From: CAVRZR01 sp964354215
Lineage (GTDB): Bacteria; Actinomycetota; Coriobacteriia; Anaerosomatales; CAVRZR01
Direction: 5' to 3'
DNA: 47,577 nucleotides
Assembly: GCA_964354215.1 (NCBI GenBank)
Contig: CAYGYT010000015.1
Span: 1 to 47,577 of the forward strand
Within the stretch, counting starts at the first letter, position 1; each line of letters starts with the position of its first letter. The notes under the pieces are model-generated. The model was not told where the DNA came from. It searched no databases and saw only the letters and a list, made by a program, of their open reading frames with translations. A program made the position numbers and the translations under genes. Positions 19,201 through 26,450 of the stretch are shown here, one piece after another.

Positions 19201-19678
19201 CGACGGCACGATCGGCTGGTTTGCGGGGCTCATCACGAGTGTTGACCGCAAGCCCACCAAGTCGGGGAAGCTCATGGCCGTCGCCACCTTCGAGGATCTC
19301 GACGGGTCGGTCGAGGCCGTGTTCTTCCCTGCGACGTACGAGGCTGCTCGCGAGCTCATCGCCGAAGACGAGGTCGTGCGCCTCAAAGCGCGCGTCGAGA
19401 ACTCGGATCGAGGGGTGAAGCTGCTCGTCCAGGACGTGGAGCCGCTCGTCGGTCGGGTGATCGTGCACGCCGAGCAGACGGCACTGGCAAATGGAGCGAT
19501 AGAGCGGCTGAACGCAATCCTGACTCACTATCCGGGCAAGGATGCGCTCGAGATCCACGTCGAGAGCGTCGGCAAGACGACCATGTTCCGCGTGCCCGGG
19601 GGAGTGAACAAGGACGCGACCGGCTTGCACGCGGAGCTCATTGAGGTGTTTGGCTCCGCCGCCGTGCGCGAGCTCTAG
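16265..19678 (+). CDS. dnaE: DNA polymerase III alpha subunit
   Basis: A 1137-residue replicative polymerase of normal DnaE1 length. The PHP domain opens with FVHLHTHSEYSLLDG (residues 5-19). The polymerase core has GPGRGSAAGSIISYALGI near 370, the catalytic aspartates in PDIDIDFDDERRG near 407, and the third in LKMDLLGLRTLT near 560. A helix-hairpin-helix region lies near 830 (GIRGVGEGVVE), and an OB-fold domain begins at about 980 (GWFAGLITSVDRKPTKSGK). It extends DNA in the replisome with the sliding clamp. The start ATG overlaps the yerC-like gene by eight bases; other starts are possible but ATG SSVSFVHLH fits the family. Confidence 0.97.
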   Translation: MSSVSFVHLHTHSEYSLLDGHAKVGRLLDKAHELGMESIALTDHGVMFGAVEFYKAATKGNEDSGRSPIKPIIGCEIYFTPDSRAKREGKPPLYHLLLLAKNETGYRNLMTMVSEAWTSGYYYKPRVDEELLRACSGGLIATSACMSGIVSKSFEHGQPEEARRWAEFYATVFSEGDFYLEVQQQGIVADNGVSQTDLNQQIAELGRELGIPLVATNDIHYVEAPQAAAQDMLVCIQTGRTLDDSERMRFSSDQFYFKSAEEMAAALPDYEEARANTLEIAGRCDVELEFDRIILPAFDVPDSRAEDDYLREECLKGLVRRYGDPVPAEALERLEHELSVIAEKGLAAYFLIVADFVQWAKDHGIGVGPGRGSAAGSIISYALGITSLDPIEHGLLFERFLNPERTEMPDIDIDFDDERRGEVIEYVRQKYGEDRVAQVVTYSTMKARAAIRDAGRVLGYPFGVPDRIAKQMINDTDATIEASLKANAELRAEYETGGDAQRILDAALALEGVVRGEGVHAAAVVICRDPLSYHTPVKLDTKGGAVITQYEGTVIAELGLLKMDLLGLRTLTVIAKAREAIRAARGVDIDIEALPMDDPATFALLQRGDTDGVFQVESPGMKNTLKQLKPTVFGDLVAVVALFRPGPMEAIPGFIARKHGQVPITYYDDRLRHILEETYGAIVYQEQAMRIAMEMAGFSAAKADKLRKGMGKKIAAIVDALKPEFIAGSVANGYNERLAEGVWRDIEEFAKYAFNKSHAAAYALVAYQTAYLKAHYPTEYMAANLTSYMGKTETIVKYVAACNRAGIEVLPPDVNSSGKDFTAVGDTIRFGLAGIRGVGEGVVETIVAAREAGGRFASLLDFCCRVDMRQCNKRTIEALVKSGAFDSTGYTRKQIMSLMDFCVEAGAKQQRDTISGQESMFDLAPEIEPPNGDEWDRKMKLSYEKEMLGIYVSDHPLRELAEDIRAASTASTSEMPDMRDGTIGWFAGLITSVDRKPTKSGKLMAVATFEDLDGSVEAVFFPATYEAARELIAEDEVVRLKARVENSDRGVKLLVQDVEPLVGRVIVHAEQTALANGAIERLNAILTHYPGKDALEIHVESVGKTTMFRVPGGVNKDATGLHAELIEVFGSAAVREL

Positions 19679-19710
19679 CCGCCCGTGCCGCCCGCCGCCC
19701 GTGCCGCCCG
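19679..19710. repeat. Perfect 16-bp tandem duplication after dnaE
   Basis: CCGCCCGTGCCGCCCG occurs twice head to tail at 19679-19694 and 19695-19710, beginning right after the dnaE stop codon. It looks like a recent slippage duplication in non-coding DNA. No function is evident. Confidence 0.85.
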
Positions 19711-19786
19711 CCGGCTGTGGCGCGACCGCGCAGTGCGATGCGCACAGCTCGGGGCCGGCGCCGAGACCGACCGCTCGCGCGAAGGG

Positions 19787-19814
19787 TTGACTCCGGCGCG
19801 CCCCCTGCTATAGT
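19787..19814 (+). promoter_or_regulatory. Promoter of the his operon
   Basis: TTGACT at 19787-19792 and TATAGT at 19809-19814 are separated by 16 bases, close to the housekeeping sigma consensus. They lie about 100 bases before hisZ. An inverted repeat AGTGC (19812-19816) / GCACT (19823-19827) overlaps the -10 and the expected start point, and so could be an operator. No histidine T-box or leader peptide was seen between the promoter and hisZ. Confidence 0.75.
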
Positions 19815-19910
19815 GCGCTCTAGCACTCTACTGTAATGGAGTGATGCTGCCGATACCGCTGACGGGCGATCGAAAGTGCGTGCGGTCGAGCGAGAGCAGG
19901 AGCAGGAGCA

Positions 19911-21122
19911 ATGCAGAACGCACGTCCAGCTACCCCGCGGGGATTCCGGGACGTCATGCCCCAAGAGGCTGCCGAGCGCGAGCGTGTGAGCGCGAGCGTG
20001 ACGCGCGTGTTCGATGCGTGGGCATACGAGCCCGTCGAGACCCCGGTCGTCGAGTTTGACCGCGTCCTTGAGATGGCCGCTGGGTCGCTCGAGCACACCG
20101 CTCTTCGGCTGATCGACGTCGATGGGTCGCTGCTTGCGCTGCGACCTGACATGACGCTCCCGGTCGCTCGTGTGGTCGCCACTCGTCTGCCCGACGCGGC
20201 CCGCCCGTTGCGACTGCGATACGCCGCACCGGTCTTCCGCGAGCGAGAGTCCCTCAGGGGCGAGGCGCGCGAGTTCACGCAGCTCGGTGTCGAGCTCGTG
20301 GGTGTCGAGGGACCGGCTGCAGACGCCGAGGTCATCGGGCTGCTCGTGGATTCGCTCGCGGCGACCGGGCTCGACGACTTCTCGGTCGGAGTGGGGACGG
20401 TCGCGGTCTTGGATGCCCTGCTGAGCGCTTCTGGTGAGCCCGGTACGTGGCAAACGGCCGTCCGCAGAGCCGTACACGACCGCGACCTCGTTCGGGTCGA
20501 CGAACTCGCGGGGCAGTCCCCGGGGGCGCAGCGCGCCGTCGCGGTGCTGCGGCAGATCTTGAGGATGCGGGGCGGACGCGACGTCATCTCGACGTGCCGC
20601 GACGCCCTGTCCGAGGTCGGCGTTCCCGACGTGCTCGACGACCTGGAGGCGGCGTGGAGCTTGCTCGAGGCCGCAGGGCACACCGAGCGTGTGCGAATCG
20701 ACTTCGGCATCATGCGGCAGTTCGACTACTACACCGGCATGGTCCTCGAGGCGTACGCGCCCGGCGTCGGGTTGCCGCTCGGCGGTGGGGGACGCTACGA
20801 CAGGGCGCTCGCGGCGTTCGGCTCGCCAGCGCCCGCGGCGGGATTCGCGCTCGGACTCGAGCGGCTCATGATAGCGCTCGTGGAGCAGGACTCGGTGCCA
20901 CCTCCAGCCCAGCTCGATGTCGTGCTCGGCGGATCGGCCGGCGACGTGTTCGGAATGGCCGAGCAGCTCAGAGCTGAAGGCAAGCGGGTGGCGCTGGCGG
21001 CCGGAGTTCGATCTGAGGAGCTCGCGCGTCTTGCGAGAGAGCTTGGTGCGCGTGCGGCGGCTCAGGCGGAGGCGGACGGTCGACTCACGTGGCTCGACCT
21101 GTCCGAGGGGGTAGTGGAATGA
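19911..21122 (+). CDS. hisZ: ATP phosphoribosyltransferase regulatory subunit
   Basis: A 403-residue HisZ, a catalytically inactive relative of histidyl-tRNA synthetase. It has class II synthetase-like motifs: RGFRDVMPQEAAERE at the start, LALRPDMTLPVARV near residue 76, FRERESLRGEAREFTQLGVE, and FDYYTGMVLEAYAPG around residue 272. The C-terminal tail is short and lacks the normal HisRS anticodon-binding domain. With the short HisG next door, this makes the hetero-octameric, histidine-feedback-regulated first enzyme of histidine synthesis. The ATG follows a CAGGAGCAGGAGCA ribosome region. A true HisRS was considered and rejected on the tail and context. Confidence 0.93.
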   Translation: MQNARPATPRGFRDVMPQEAAERERVSASVTRVFDAWAYEPVETPVVEFDRVLEMAAGSLEHTALRLIDVDGSLLALRPDMTLPVARVVATRLPDAARPLRLRYAAPVFRERESLRGEAREFTQLGVELVGVEGPAADAEVIGLLVDSLAATGLDDFSVGVGTVAVLDALLSASGEPGTWQTAVRRAVHDRDLVRVDELAGQSPGAQRAVAVLRQILRMRGGRDVISTCRDALSEVGVPDVLDDLEAAWSLLEAAGHTERVRIDFGIMRQFDYYTGMVLEAYAPGVGLPLGGGGRYDRALAAFGSPAPAAGFALGLERLMIALVEQDSVPPPAQLDVVLGGSAGDVFGMAEQLRAEGKRVALAAGVRSEELARLARELGARAAAQAEADGRLTWLDLSEGVVE

Positions 21123-21787
21123 TCGCAGCACGCGACGACAAGGGCGAGCGCCTGCGCATCGCGGTGCCGAAGGGGGCGCTCTTCGACGAGAGCCTCGCGC
21201 TTCTCTCGGCGGCGGGAGTTGACGCGCGCGCGCTCGACGACTCGGGCCGTCTCTTGATCGTCCCGGGCGACGACGTGGACTTCGTCATCGGCCGCCCCAC
21301 GGACATCCCCGCCTACGTCGCCTACGGCGCGGTCGACTGCGGCATTGCCGGGAAGGACTCCCTTGTCGAAGCCGGTCTCGATGTGGTCGAGTTGATCGAC
21401 CTCAAGTTCGGCGGCTGCAGATTCGTCGTCGCCGAGCCGGTCGACGGACAGGGGCTCACGCGCGACCACTATCGCCACCTCGGGGTCGTGCGCGTGGCGA
21501 CGAAGTACCCGAACGTCACCGAGCGCCACTTTGCCGCCAAGGGCGTGCAGGTTGAGATCGTGAAGCTACACGGGAACATCGAGCTCGCGCCGCTGCTCGG
21601 CCTCGCCGAGCAGATCGTCGATATCACGGCGACAGGAGCGACACTCGTGCAGAACGGTCTTCGAGTGGTAGAGGACGTGTTGGAGTCGACGGCCCGCTTC
21701 ATCGCAAACCCCGTCTCGCTCCGGCTGCGCGGCGAACGGATCGCAGCTCTGGCCGACCGCCTCGCGTCGGCTGTGTGGGTACAATAG
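21119..21787 (+). CDS. hisG: ATP phosphoribosyltransferase, short form
   Basis: A 222-residue HisG that lacks the C-terminal regulatory domain of the long form. It has LRIAVPKGALFDESL at the N-terminus, GRPTDIPAYVAYGAVDCGIAG, RVATKYPNVTERHFA, and the PRPP-binding loop VDITATGATLVQNGL near residue 162. It catalyses the committed step, ATP plus PRPP to phosphoribosyl-ATP. The ATG overlaps the hisZ stop as ATGA, fixing the start and indicating coupled translation with its partner subunit. The short form needs HisZ for activity and feedback inhibition in characterised bacteria. Confidence 0.97.
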   Translation: MIAARDDKGERLRIAVPKGALFDESLALLSAAGVDARALDDSGRLLIVPGDDVDFVIGRPTDIPAYVAYGAVDCGIAGKDSLVEAGLDVVELIDLKFGGCRFVVAEPVDGQGLTRDHYRHLGVVRVATKYPNVTERHFAAKGVQVEIVKLHGNIELAPLLGLAEQIVDITATGATLVQNGLRVVEDVLESTARFIANPVSLRLRGERIAALADRLASAVWVQ

Positions 21788-21824
21788 GCGGGTTGCCTTC
21801 AAGCCCGAAGGGATGGCTGAGTCC

Positions 21825-23186
21825 ATGATGAGGCGAATCGAACTCGCGCGCGGCGCGCGTCTGGCCGAGAAGGACCTGTCGCGCAGTGGCGGAGTCGACG
21901 CCGAAGTGCTCGGGGTCGCGGCGAAGATCGTCGATGACGTCCGCGTGCGCGGAGATGCGGCGCTCAAGGAGTACACGGCGAGCCTCGACAAGGCGCAGAT
22001 CGATGACTTCCGAGTCACCGCCGCGGAGGTCGACGCTGCGCTCGGCTCGGTGGGAGACGAGTTCCTCGAAGCTATCGCAGCAGCAGCGGGCGCGATCGAG
22101 GACTTCCACGCACGCCAGGTGCCCCAATCGTGGTTCACCACGCAGGAGGGCGGCATCTTCCTCGGCCAGAAGGTCACAGCGATCAGGCGCGTCGGCATCT
22201 ACGTGCCCGGCGGTCGGGCCTGCTACCCGTCGAGCGTGCTCATGAACGCCATTCCGGCGATCGTGGCGGGCGTGGGGGAGATCGCGATGGTCGTGCCTCC
22301 CGCCGCCGACGGGACGGTGAATCCCTACACGCTCGCTGCCGCGGCCGAGGTGGGCATCGACGAGATCTACAAGGTCGGCGGCGCGCAGGCCATCGCCGCC
22401 CTCGCGTACGGTACCGACACGATCCCGCGGGTCGACAAGGTGACCGGCCCCGGCAACGCGTATGTCACGGCTGCCAAGAAGCTCGTCATGGGCGACGTGG
22501 GGATCGACATGCTTGCTGGCCCGAGTGAGGTGTGCATCCTTGCCGATGAGTCGGCAGTCCCGGCGTTCGTGGCCATCGACCTGATGGCGCAGGCGGAGCA
22601 CGACCCGCGGGCGTCGACCTACCTCGTGACGATCGACCCCGAGCTGCCCGACGCGGTTGAGGACGCCCTGCGCGTGCTGCTCGACGAGTCGCCGCGCGGG
22701 GAGATAACCGCGCGCTCGCTGACCGACAACGGCCTCGTGATCCTCTGCCCCGACATCGTCGCCGCACTCGACACGGTCGATTTCATCGCCCCCGAGCACC
22801 TCGAGATCCAGATGGCCGAACCGTTCGACATCCTCGGCTCGATCAACAACGCCGGCGCCATCTTCCTCGGACCGTGGACGCCCGAGAGCGTCGGCGACTA
22901 CGTTGCGGGGCCGAACCACGTCCTACCCACGGGCGGAACGGCGCGCTTCTCGAGTCCGTTGTCGGTGGACGACTTTGTCAAGAAGTCCTCGGTGATCTCG
23001 TATTCGTTCGAGGCGCTCGAACTCGACGGCCCCACCGTGCTGACCATCGCAGAGGCCGAGGGTCTGTACGCGCACGGGCGTGCGGTCGGCCTTCGGCTCG
23101 AGCTCGTAGAAGAGGATCTTGCGATCGAGGCCGTCCTTGAAGACGAGCTCGGCCTCGGAGATGTCGATGCCGGAGGCGAGAACTAG
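21825..23186 (+). CDS. hisD: Histidinol dehydrogenase
   Basis: A 453-residue zinc enzyme that oxidises L-histidinol to histidine in two NAD-dependent steps. It shows RRVGIYVPGGRACYPSSVLM, the signature DKVTGPGNAYVTAAKK, DMLAGPSEVCILAD with a conserved active-site region, AQAEHDPRA, and APEHLEIQM with the His and Glu of the catalytic base. The C-terminal zinc-ligand region includes PNHVLPTGGTARFSSPLSV. The start may be ATG 21825 or 21828; an ATG at 21813 in the same frame directly touches GAAGGG and leaves no spacer. It lies 37 bases after hisG and is followed by hisC with no gap. Confidence 0.96.
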   Translation: MMRRIELARGARLAEKDLSRSGGVDAEVLGVAAKIVDDVRVRGDAALKEYTASLDKAQIDDFRVTAAEVDAALGSVGDEFLEAIAAAAGAIEDFHARQVPQSWFTTQEGGIFLGQKVTAIRRVGIYVPGGRACYPSSVLMNAIPAIVAGVGEIAMVVPPAADGTVNPYTLAAAAEVGIDEIYKVGGAQAIAALAYGTDTIPRVDKVTGPGNAYVTAAKKLVMGDVGIDMLAGPSEVCILADESAVPAFVAIDLMAQAEHDPRASTYLVTIDPELPDAVEDALRVLLDESPRGEITARSLTDNGLVILCPDIVAALDTVDFIAPEHLEIQMAEPFDILGSINNAGAIFLGPWTPESVGDYVAGPNHVLPTGGTARFSSPLSVDDFVKKSSVISYSFEALELDGPTVLTIAEAEGLYAHGRAVGLRLELVEEDLAIEAVLEDELGLGDVDAGGEN

Positions 23187-24323
23187 ATGGGCAAGCTCAG
23201 AGCATCGCGAGCCGAGCTCGAGTCGCTCGTTCCCTACGACGCAAAGGACGTCCGCGCCGAGGTGGTCCTTGCGAGCAACGAGCATCCGTCGAACCTCCCC
23301 GGCGAGATCCTCGAGAAGCTCTCAGACCGCATTCTCAAGTTCCCGTTCAATCGGTATCCGGATCCGACGGCAAGCGAGCTCAGAAGCCTTATCGCCGAGG
23401 CGAACGGGCTCGAGCCGGCGAACGTGCTTGTCGGGAACGGCGGAGACGAGCTCATCTTCGACCTGCTCCTGGCGTGGGGCGGACCGGGCCGAACACTCCT
23501 GGACCTCCCGCCGACGTTCGCGATGTACGGCATAGACGCGCAGGTCACAGGTACCGAGCTCGTGCAGATCCCGCGTGGGCGCGATTTCGAGGTTGATGGC
23601 GAGGCCGTGCTTTCCCGGCTTGCCGAGGGAGACATCGACCTCGTGATGATCGCGAATCCCAACAACCCGACCGGGGACCTGGTTCCCGAGACGCTCCTCA
23701 TCGACATCTTGAACGCCACCGACGCTCTCGTTCTCGTCGACGAAGCGTACTTCGAGTTCTCGCGACACACGATGCGTCCGCACCTGGGGCGCCACGAGAA
23801 CCTCGTGCTGCTCCGCACCTTCTCGAAGGCGTTTTCGCTTGCCGGGCTCAGAGTCGGTTACCTGCTCGCCCAAGAGGACGTCATCTGCGAGCTCATGAAG
23901 GTGCGTCAACCGTATTCGGTCGACGCGTTCTCGCAGTGGGTGGCGTCAATGGTGTTTCGCGAGCGCGTCGTGTTCGAGCAGTCGATCCGCGACATCATGC
24001 GCGGGCGCGATCAGATCATGCATGGTCTGTCGCTTCTGGGCGGGGTCGAGGTCTTCCCTTCCGAGGCGAACTTCGTGCTCTTCCGGGTCGAGCACGCCGC
24101 GGCCCTCTGGCGCGACCTCTTGCACGGGCATTCCGTGCTCGTGCGGGACTTCACGCGCACCCCGGGGCTCGAGGACTGTCTTCGCGTCACGGTGGGTAGC
24201 GAGGAGCAGAACCGCCGATTCCTCGAGGCGGTGGCCGCGGTTCTGTCGTCTCGGCGCACGTCGCAGATCCTCGGCAGCAGCATGGCGCGGGAGCACGCTC
24301 AGAACGGAGAGGTGGGGTACTAG
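23187..24323 (+). CDS. hisC: Histidinol-phosphate aminotransferase
   Basis: A 378-residue class I/II PLP aminotransferase. Landmarks are NRYPDPTASELRSLIAE, LVGNGGDELIFDLLLAW for PLP phosphate contacts, ANPNNPTG near residue 157, VDEAYFEFS at 184-192, and the PLP lysine at 214 in TFSKAFSLAGLRVGY. It converts imidazole-acetol phosphate and glutamate to histidinol phosphate. The ATG follows the hisD stop directly. The C-terminal 20 residues, with SMAREHAQNGEVGY, extend somewhat past the normal fold end. Position between hisD and hisB supports HisC over other aromatic aminotransferases of the family. Confidence 0.95.
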   Translation: MGKLRASRAELESLVPYDAKDVRAEVVLASNEHPSNLPGEILEKLSDRILKFPFNRYPDPTASELRSLIAEANGLEPANVLVGNGGDELIFDLLLAWGGPGRTLLDLPPTFAMYGIDAQVTGTELVQIPRGRDFEVDGEAVLSRLAEGDIDLVMIANPNNPTGDLVPETLLIDILNATDALVLVDEAYFEFSRHTMRPHLGRHENLVLLRTFSKAFSLAGLRVGYLLAQEDVICELMKVRQPYSVDAFSQWVASMVFRERVVFEQSIRDIMRGRDQIMHGLSLLGGVEVFPSEANFVLFRVEHAAALWRDLLHGHSVLVRDFTRTPGLEDCLRVTVGSEEQNRRFLEAVAAVLSSRRTSQILGSSMAREHAQNGEVGY

Positions 24324-24324
24324 C

Positions 24325-24912
24325 ATGGGACGCTCGGCGACCATCGATCGCGAGACTCGCGAGACCACGATCAACGTGATGCTCGATCTTGACGGGACCG
24401 GCCTGGCCGAGGTGGCGACCGGCGTGCCGTTCTTCGACCACATGCTCGACGCATTCGGCCGGCACGCGCTCTTTGACCTGCGCGTGAAGGCATCGGGCGA
24501 TCTTGAGGTGGACGCGCACCACACGGTCGAAGACGTCGGCATCTGCATTGGGCAGGCCATCGCTCGTGCGCTCGCCGACAAGGGCGGCATCACGCGCTTC
24601 GGATCCGCGATCGTGCCCATGGACGAAGCACTGGTGCTCGCCGCGGTCGATATCTCCGGCCGAGGCCAGCTCGTCTACGCGGTCGACCTGCCGATCGAGC
24701 TCATAGGCACCTTCGACACGACGCTCGCCAAGGAGTTCCTCGTGGCACTGGCCACCAACGCGGGCATCACGCTGCACGTCCGCTCACTCGCGGGCGAGAA
24801 CGCACACCACATCATCGAGGCGGCATTCAAGGCCGTTGCCCGCGCGCTCGCACAGGCGGTCGCGCTCGATCCGCGCGTGAGCGGCGTGCCGTCCACCAAA
24901 GGGACGCTGTAG
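24325..24912 (+). CDS. hisB: Imidazoleglycerol-phosphate dehydratase
   Basis: A 195-residue monofunctional dehydratase without the N-terminal phosphatase domain of the enteric HisB. It contains GVPFFDHMLDAFGRHALFDL with metal-binding histidines, DAHHTVEDVGICIGQAIA, and near the end GENAHHIIEAAFKAVARAL, the second His-His metal motif. It dehydrates imidazole-glycerol phosphate to imidazole-acetol phosphate, using two Mn2+. The start follows the hisC stop by one base. A separate histidinol-phosphate phosphatase is not present in this window. A 172-base gap with a large inverted repeat follows before hisH. Confidence 0.96.
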   Translation: MGRSATIDRETRETTINVMLDLDGTGLAEVATGVPFFDHMLDAFGRHALFDLRVKASGDLEVDAHHTVEDVGICIGQAIARALADKGGITRFGSAIVPMDEALVLAAVDISGRGQLVYAVDLPIELIGTFDTTLAKEFLVALATNAGITLHVRSLAGENAHHIIEAAFKAVARALAQAVALDPRVSGVPSTKGTL

Positions 24913-24913
24913 T

Positions 24914-25046
24914 GGGCGGGGTGGGCGGGGACCCCATGCTCAGACAGTCCTCGGCGGGGGCCCTCGGCGGCGCCAGCCGCTCCTCGCGGCTGTCGCCGCC
25001 TGCCCCGCCTGTGGAACTGCGCGTGGGACCCCCGCCCACCCCGCCC
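24914..25046. repeat. Long multi-stem inverted repeat between hisB and hisH
   Basis: Seventeen bases at 24914-24930 (GGGCGGGGTGGGCGGGG) are perfectly complementary to 25030-25046. Inside, GGCGGGG 24953-24959 pairs with CCCCGCC 25003-25009, GGCGGCG 24966-24972 pairs with CGCCGCC 24994-25000, and AGCCGC 24975-24980 pairs with GCGGCT 24986-24991 around a TCCTC loop. Together about 37 pairs would fold the 133 bases into one long interrupted hairpin. It has no T-run and no ORF. It may be a repeat element of the MITE/REP kind or an attenuation structure within the his transcript. Confidence 0.8.
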
Positions 25047-25084
25047 CCTGACGTGACTACTCAGAGTCGCGCTGAGGTCCGCCG

Positions 25085-25720
25085 ATGAGCGCGCCACGTA
25101 TCGCGATCATCGACTATCGGATGGGGAATCTCCGAAGCGTCGAGAAGGGTTTCGAGCACGCGGGCGTCTCGGGCGTTCGCGTGACCGACGACCCGGCCGA
25201 CGTTGCCGGAGCGGCCGCTGTCGTCTTGCCGGGTGTCGGCGCGTTTCGCGACGCATCTGCGAACCTTCGAGAGAGCGGGCTTCGCGACATCGTGCTCGAA
25301 CGGATCGCCGAAGGCGCGCCGTTCCTCGGCATCTGCCTCGGGCTTCAGCTGCTCGCCACTGTCGGCTACGAGGACGGCGAGTGGGACGGACTTGGCGTCG
25401 TGCCAGGCACGTGTGAGCGACTTCCGGGTGGCGTGAAGATACCCCACATGGGCTGGAACACCGTCGAATACCCGCGCGAATCACCGCTCTTCGACGGCAT
25501 TCCCGCCAGCTCGGCGTTCTACTTCGTGCATTCGTACCGGCTCGTTCCCGACGATCCTGACATCGTCGTGGGCGAGACGGACTACGGGGTGCGGTTCGCT
25601 GCGGCCGTGCAGCGTGGCGACAACGTGTTCGCGGTGCAGTTCCACCCCGAGAAGTCGTCGGCTATCGGCCTGCGTCTGCTCGCGAACTTCGGACGAATCG
25701 TCGAGGAGGCGCGCGCGTGA
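25085..25720 (+). CDS. hisH: Imidazole glycerol phosphate synthase, glutaminase subunit
   Basis: A 211-residue class I glutamine amidotransferase. It opens IAIIDYRMGNLRSVEKGFEH, has PGVGAFRDASANLRESGL, the nucleophile cysteine in LGICLGLQLLA near residue 82, and the catalytic His and Glu in AVQFHPEKSSAIGLRL near residue 186. It releases ammonia from glutamine and channels it to HisF. The start ATG follows GAGGTCCGCCG. It is four bases overlapped with hisA (GTGA). The preceding inverted repeat separates it from hisB, so hisHAF may be expressed at a level different from hisZGDCB. Confidence 0.96.
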   Translation: MSAPRIAIIDYRMGNLRSVEKGFEHAGVSGVRVTDDPADVAGAAAVVLPGVGAFRDASANLRESGLRDIVLERIAEGAPFLGICLGLQLLATVGYEDGEWDGLGVVPGTCERLPGGVKIPHMGWNTVEYPRESPLFDGIPASSAFYFVHSYRLVPDDPDIVVGETDYGVRFAAAVQRGDNVFAVQFHPEKSSAIGLRLLANFGRIVEEARA

Positions 25721-26448
25721 TCGTCCTTCCCGCCATCGATATCCTCGCCGGGCGGGCCGTGCGGCTCGCGCAGGGCGACTACGACCGTGTGACCGTCTAT
25801 AACGAGGACCCGGTCGCTCAGGCGCGCGATTTCGCCGAGCAGGGCGCGGAATGGATACACATCGTGGACCTCGACGGGGCTCGCGATGGCGTGCCCGGCA
25901 ACATCGCGCTCGTCGAGCGCATCGCGACCGAGGTCGGGCTGCCGGTGCAGACCGGTGGAGGCATCCGATCGCTCGACACGATGCGCCGTCTCGTCGACGT
26001 CGGCGTGTCGCGAGTGGTGCTCGGCACGAAGCTCGCCACCGATCGCGAGTTCGTGATCGAGGCCGTCGAACGGTTCGGCGAGGCCGTCACCGCCGGCGTG
26101 GACGCGCGCGACGGCATGGTCGCGATCGAGGGCTGGCGTGAGGGTACGGCCACGTCTGCGAGCGAGCTCGTCCGTGAGCTCGCAGGTATGGGCGTCAGAC
26201 ACCTCGTGTACACGGACATCTCGCGCGACGGTATGCGCACGGGCGTGAACGTGGAGGCCTACGAGGCCATCGCCGAGGACGCCGACTTCCCGGTGATCGC
26301 GAGCGGCGGCATCGCGAGTCTGGAGGACCTTTGCCAGCTCGCGGCGCTCGGTCCCGATGTTGTGGAAGGCGCGATCATCGGACGAGCGCTCTACGAGGGC
26401 GCCTTCAAGCTCAAGCACGCCATCCGCGCGGCACGGGGAGAGTACTAG
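25717..26448 (+). CDS. hisA: ProFAR isomerase
   Basis: A 243-residue TIM barrel of the HisA family. The N-terminal VLPAIDILAGRAVRLAQGDY contains the catalytic aspartate near residue 7, and YTDISRDGMRTGVN near 165-178 has the second. VQTGGGIRSLDTMRR and ASGGIASLEDLCQL are phosphate-binding loops. It isomerises the aminoaldose ProFAR to PRFAR. The start is GTG at 25717, overlapping the hisH stop. HisA and PriA (dual his/trp) share this fold. A separate trpF occurs at 36273, so a dual role is not needed here. Confidence 0.95.
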   Translation: MIVLPAIDILAGRAVRLAQGDYDRVTVYNEDPVAQARDFAEQGAEWIHIVDLDGARDGVPGNIALVERIATEVGLPVQTGGGIRSLDTMRRLVDVGVSRVVLGTKLATDREFVIEAVERFGEAVTAGVDARDGMVAIEGWREGTATSASELVRELAGMGVRHLVYTDISRDGMRTGVNVEAYEAIAEDADFPVIASGGIASLEDLCQLAALGPDVVEGAIIGRALYEGAFKLKHAIRAARGEY

Positions 26449-26450
26449 CG

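Noticed and set aside
18116..19630. Long minus-strand ORF of 504 codons opposite dnaE
   Set aside because: It mirrors the codon structure of dnaE, is rich in Arg/His/Val in a shadow pattern, and shows no recognisable motif.
19638..21131. Minus-strand ORF of 497 codons opposite hisZ
   Set aside because: hisZ is clear on the plus strand; the antisense frame is a GC-driven shadow that would cross the his promoter.
25717..26448. HisA as a dual his/trp isomerase (PriA)
   Set aside because: A separate trpF is present in the trp operon, so the simpler HisA assignment is kept.
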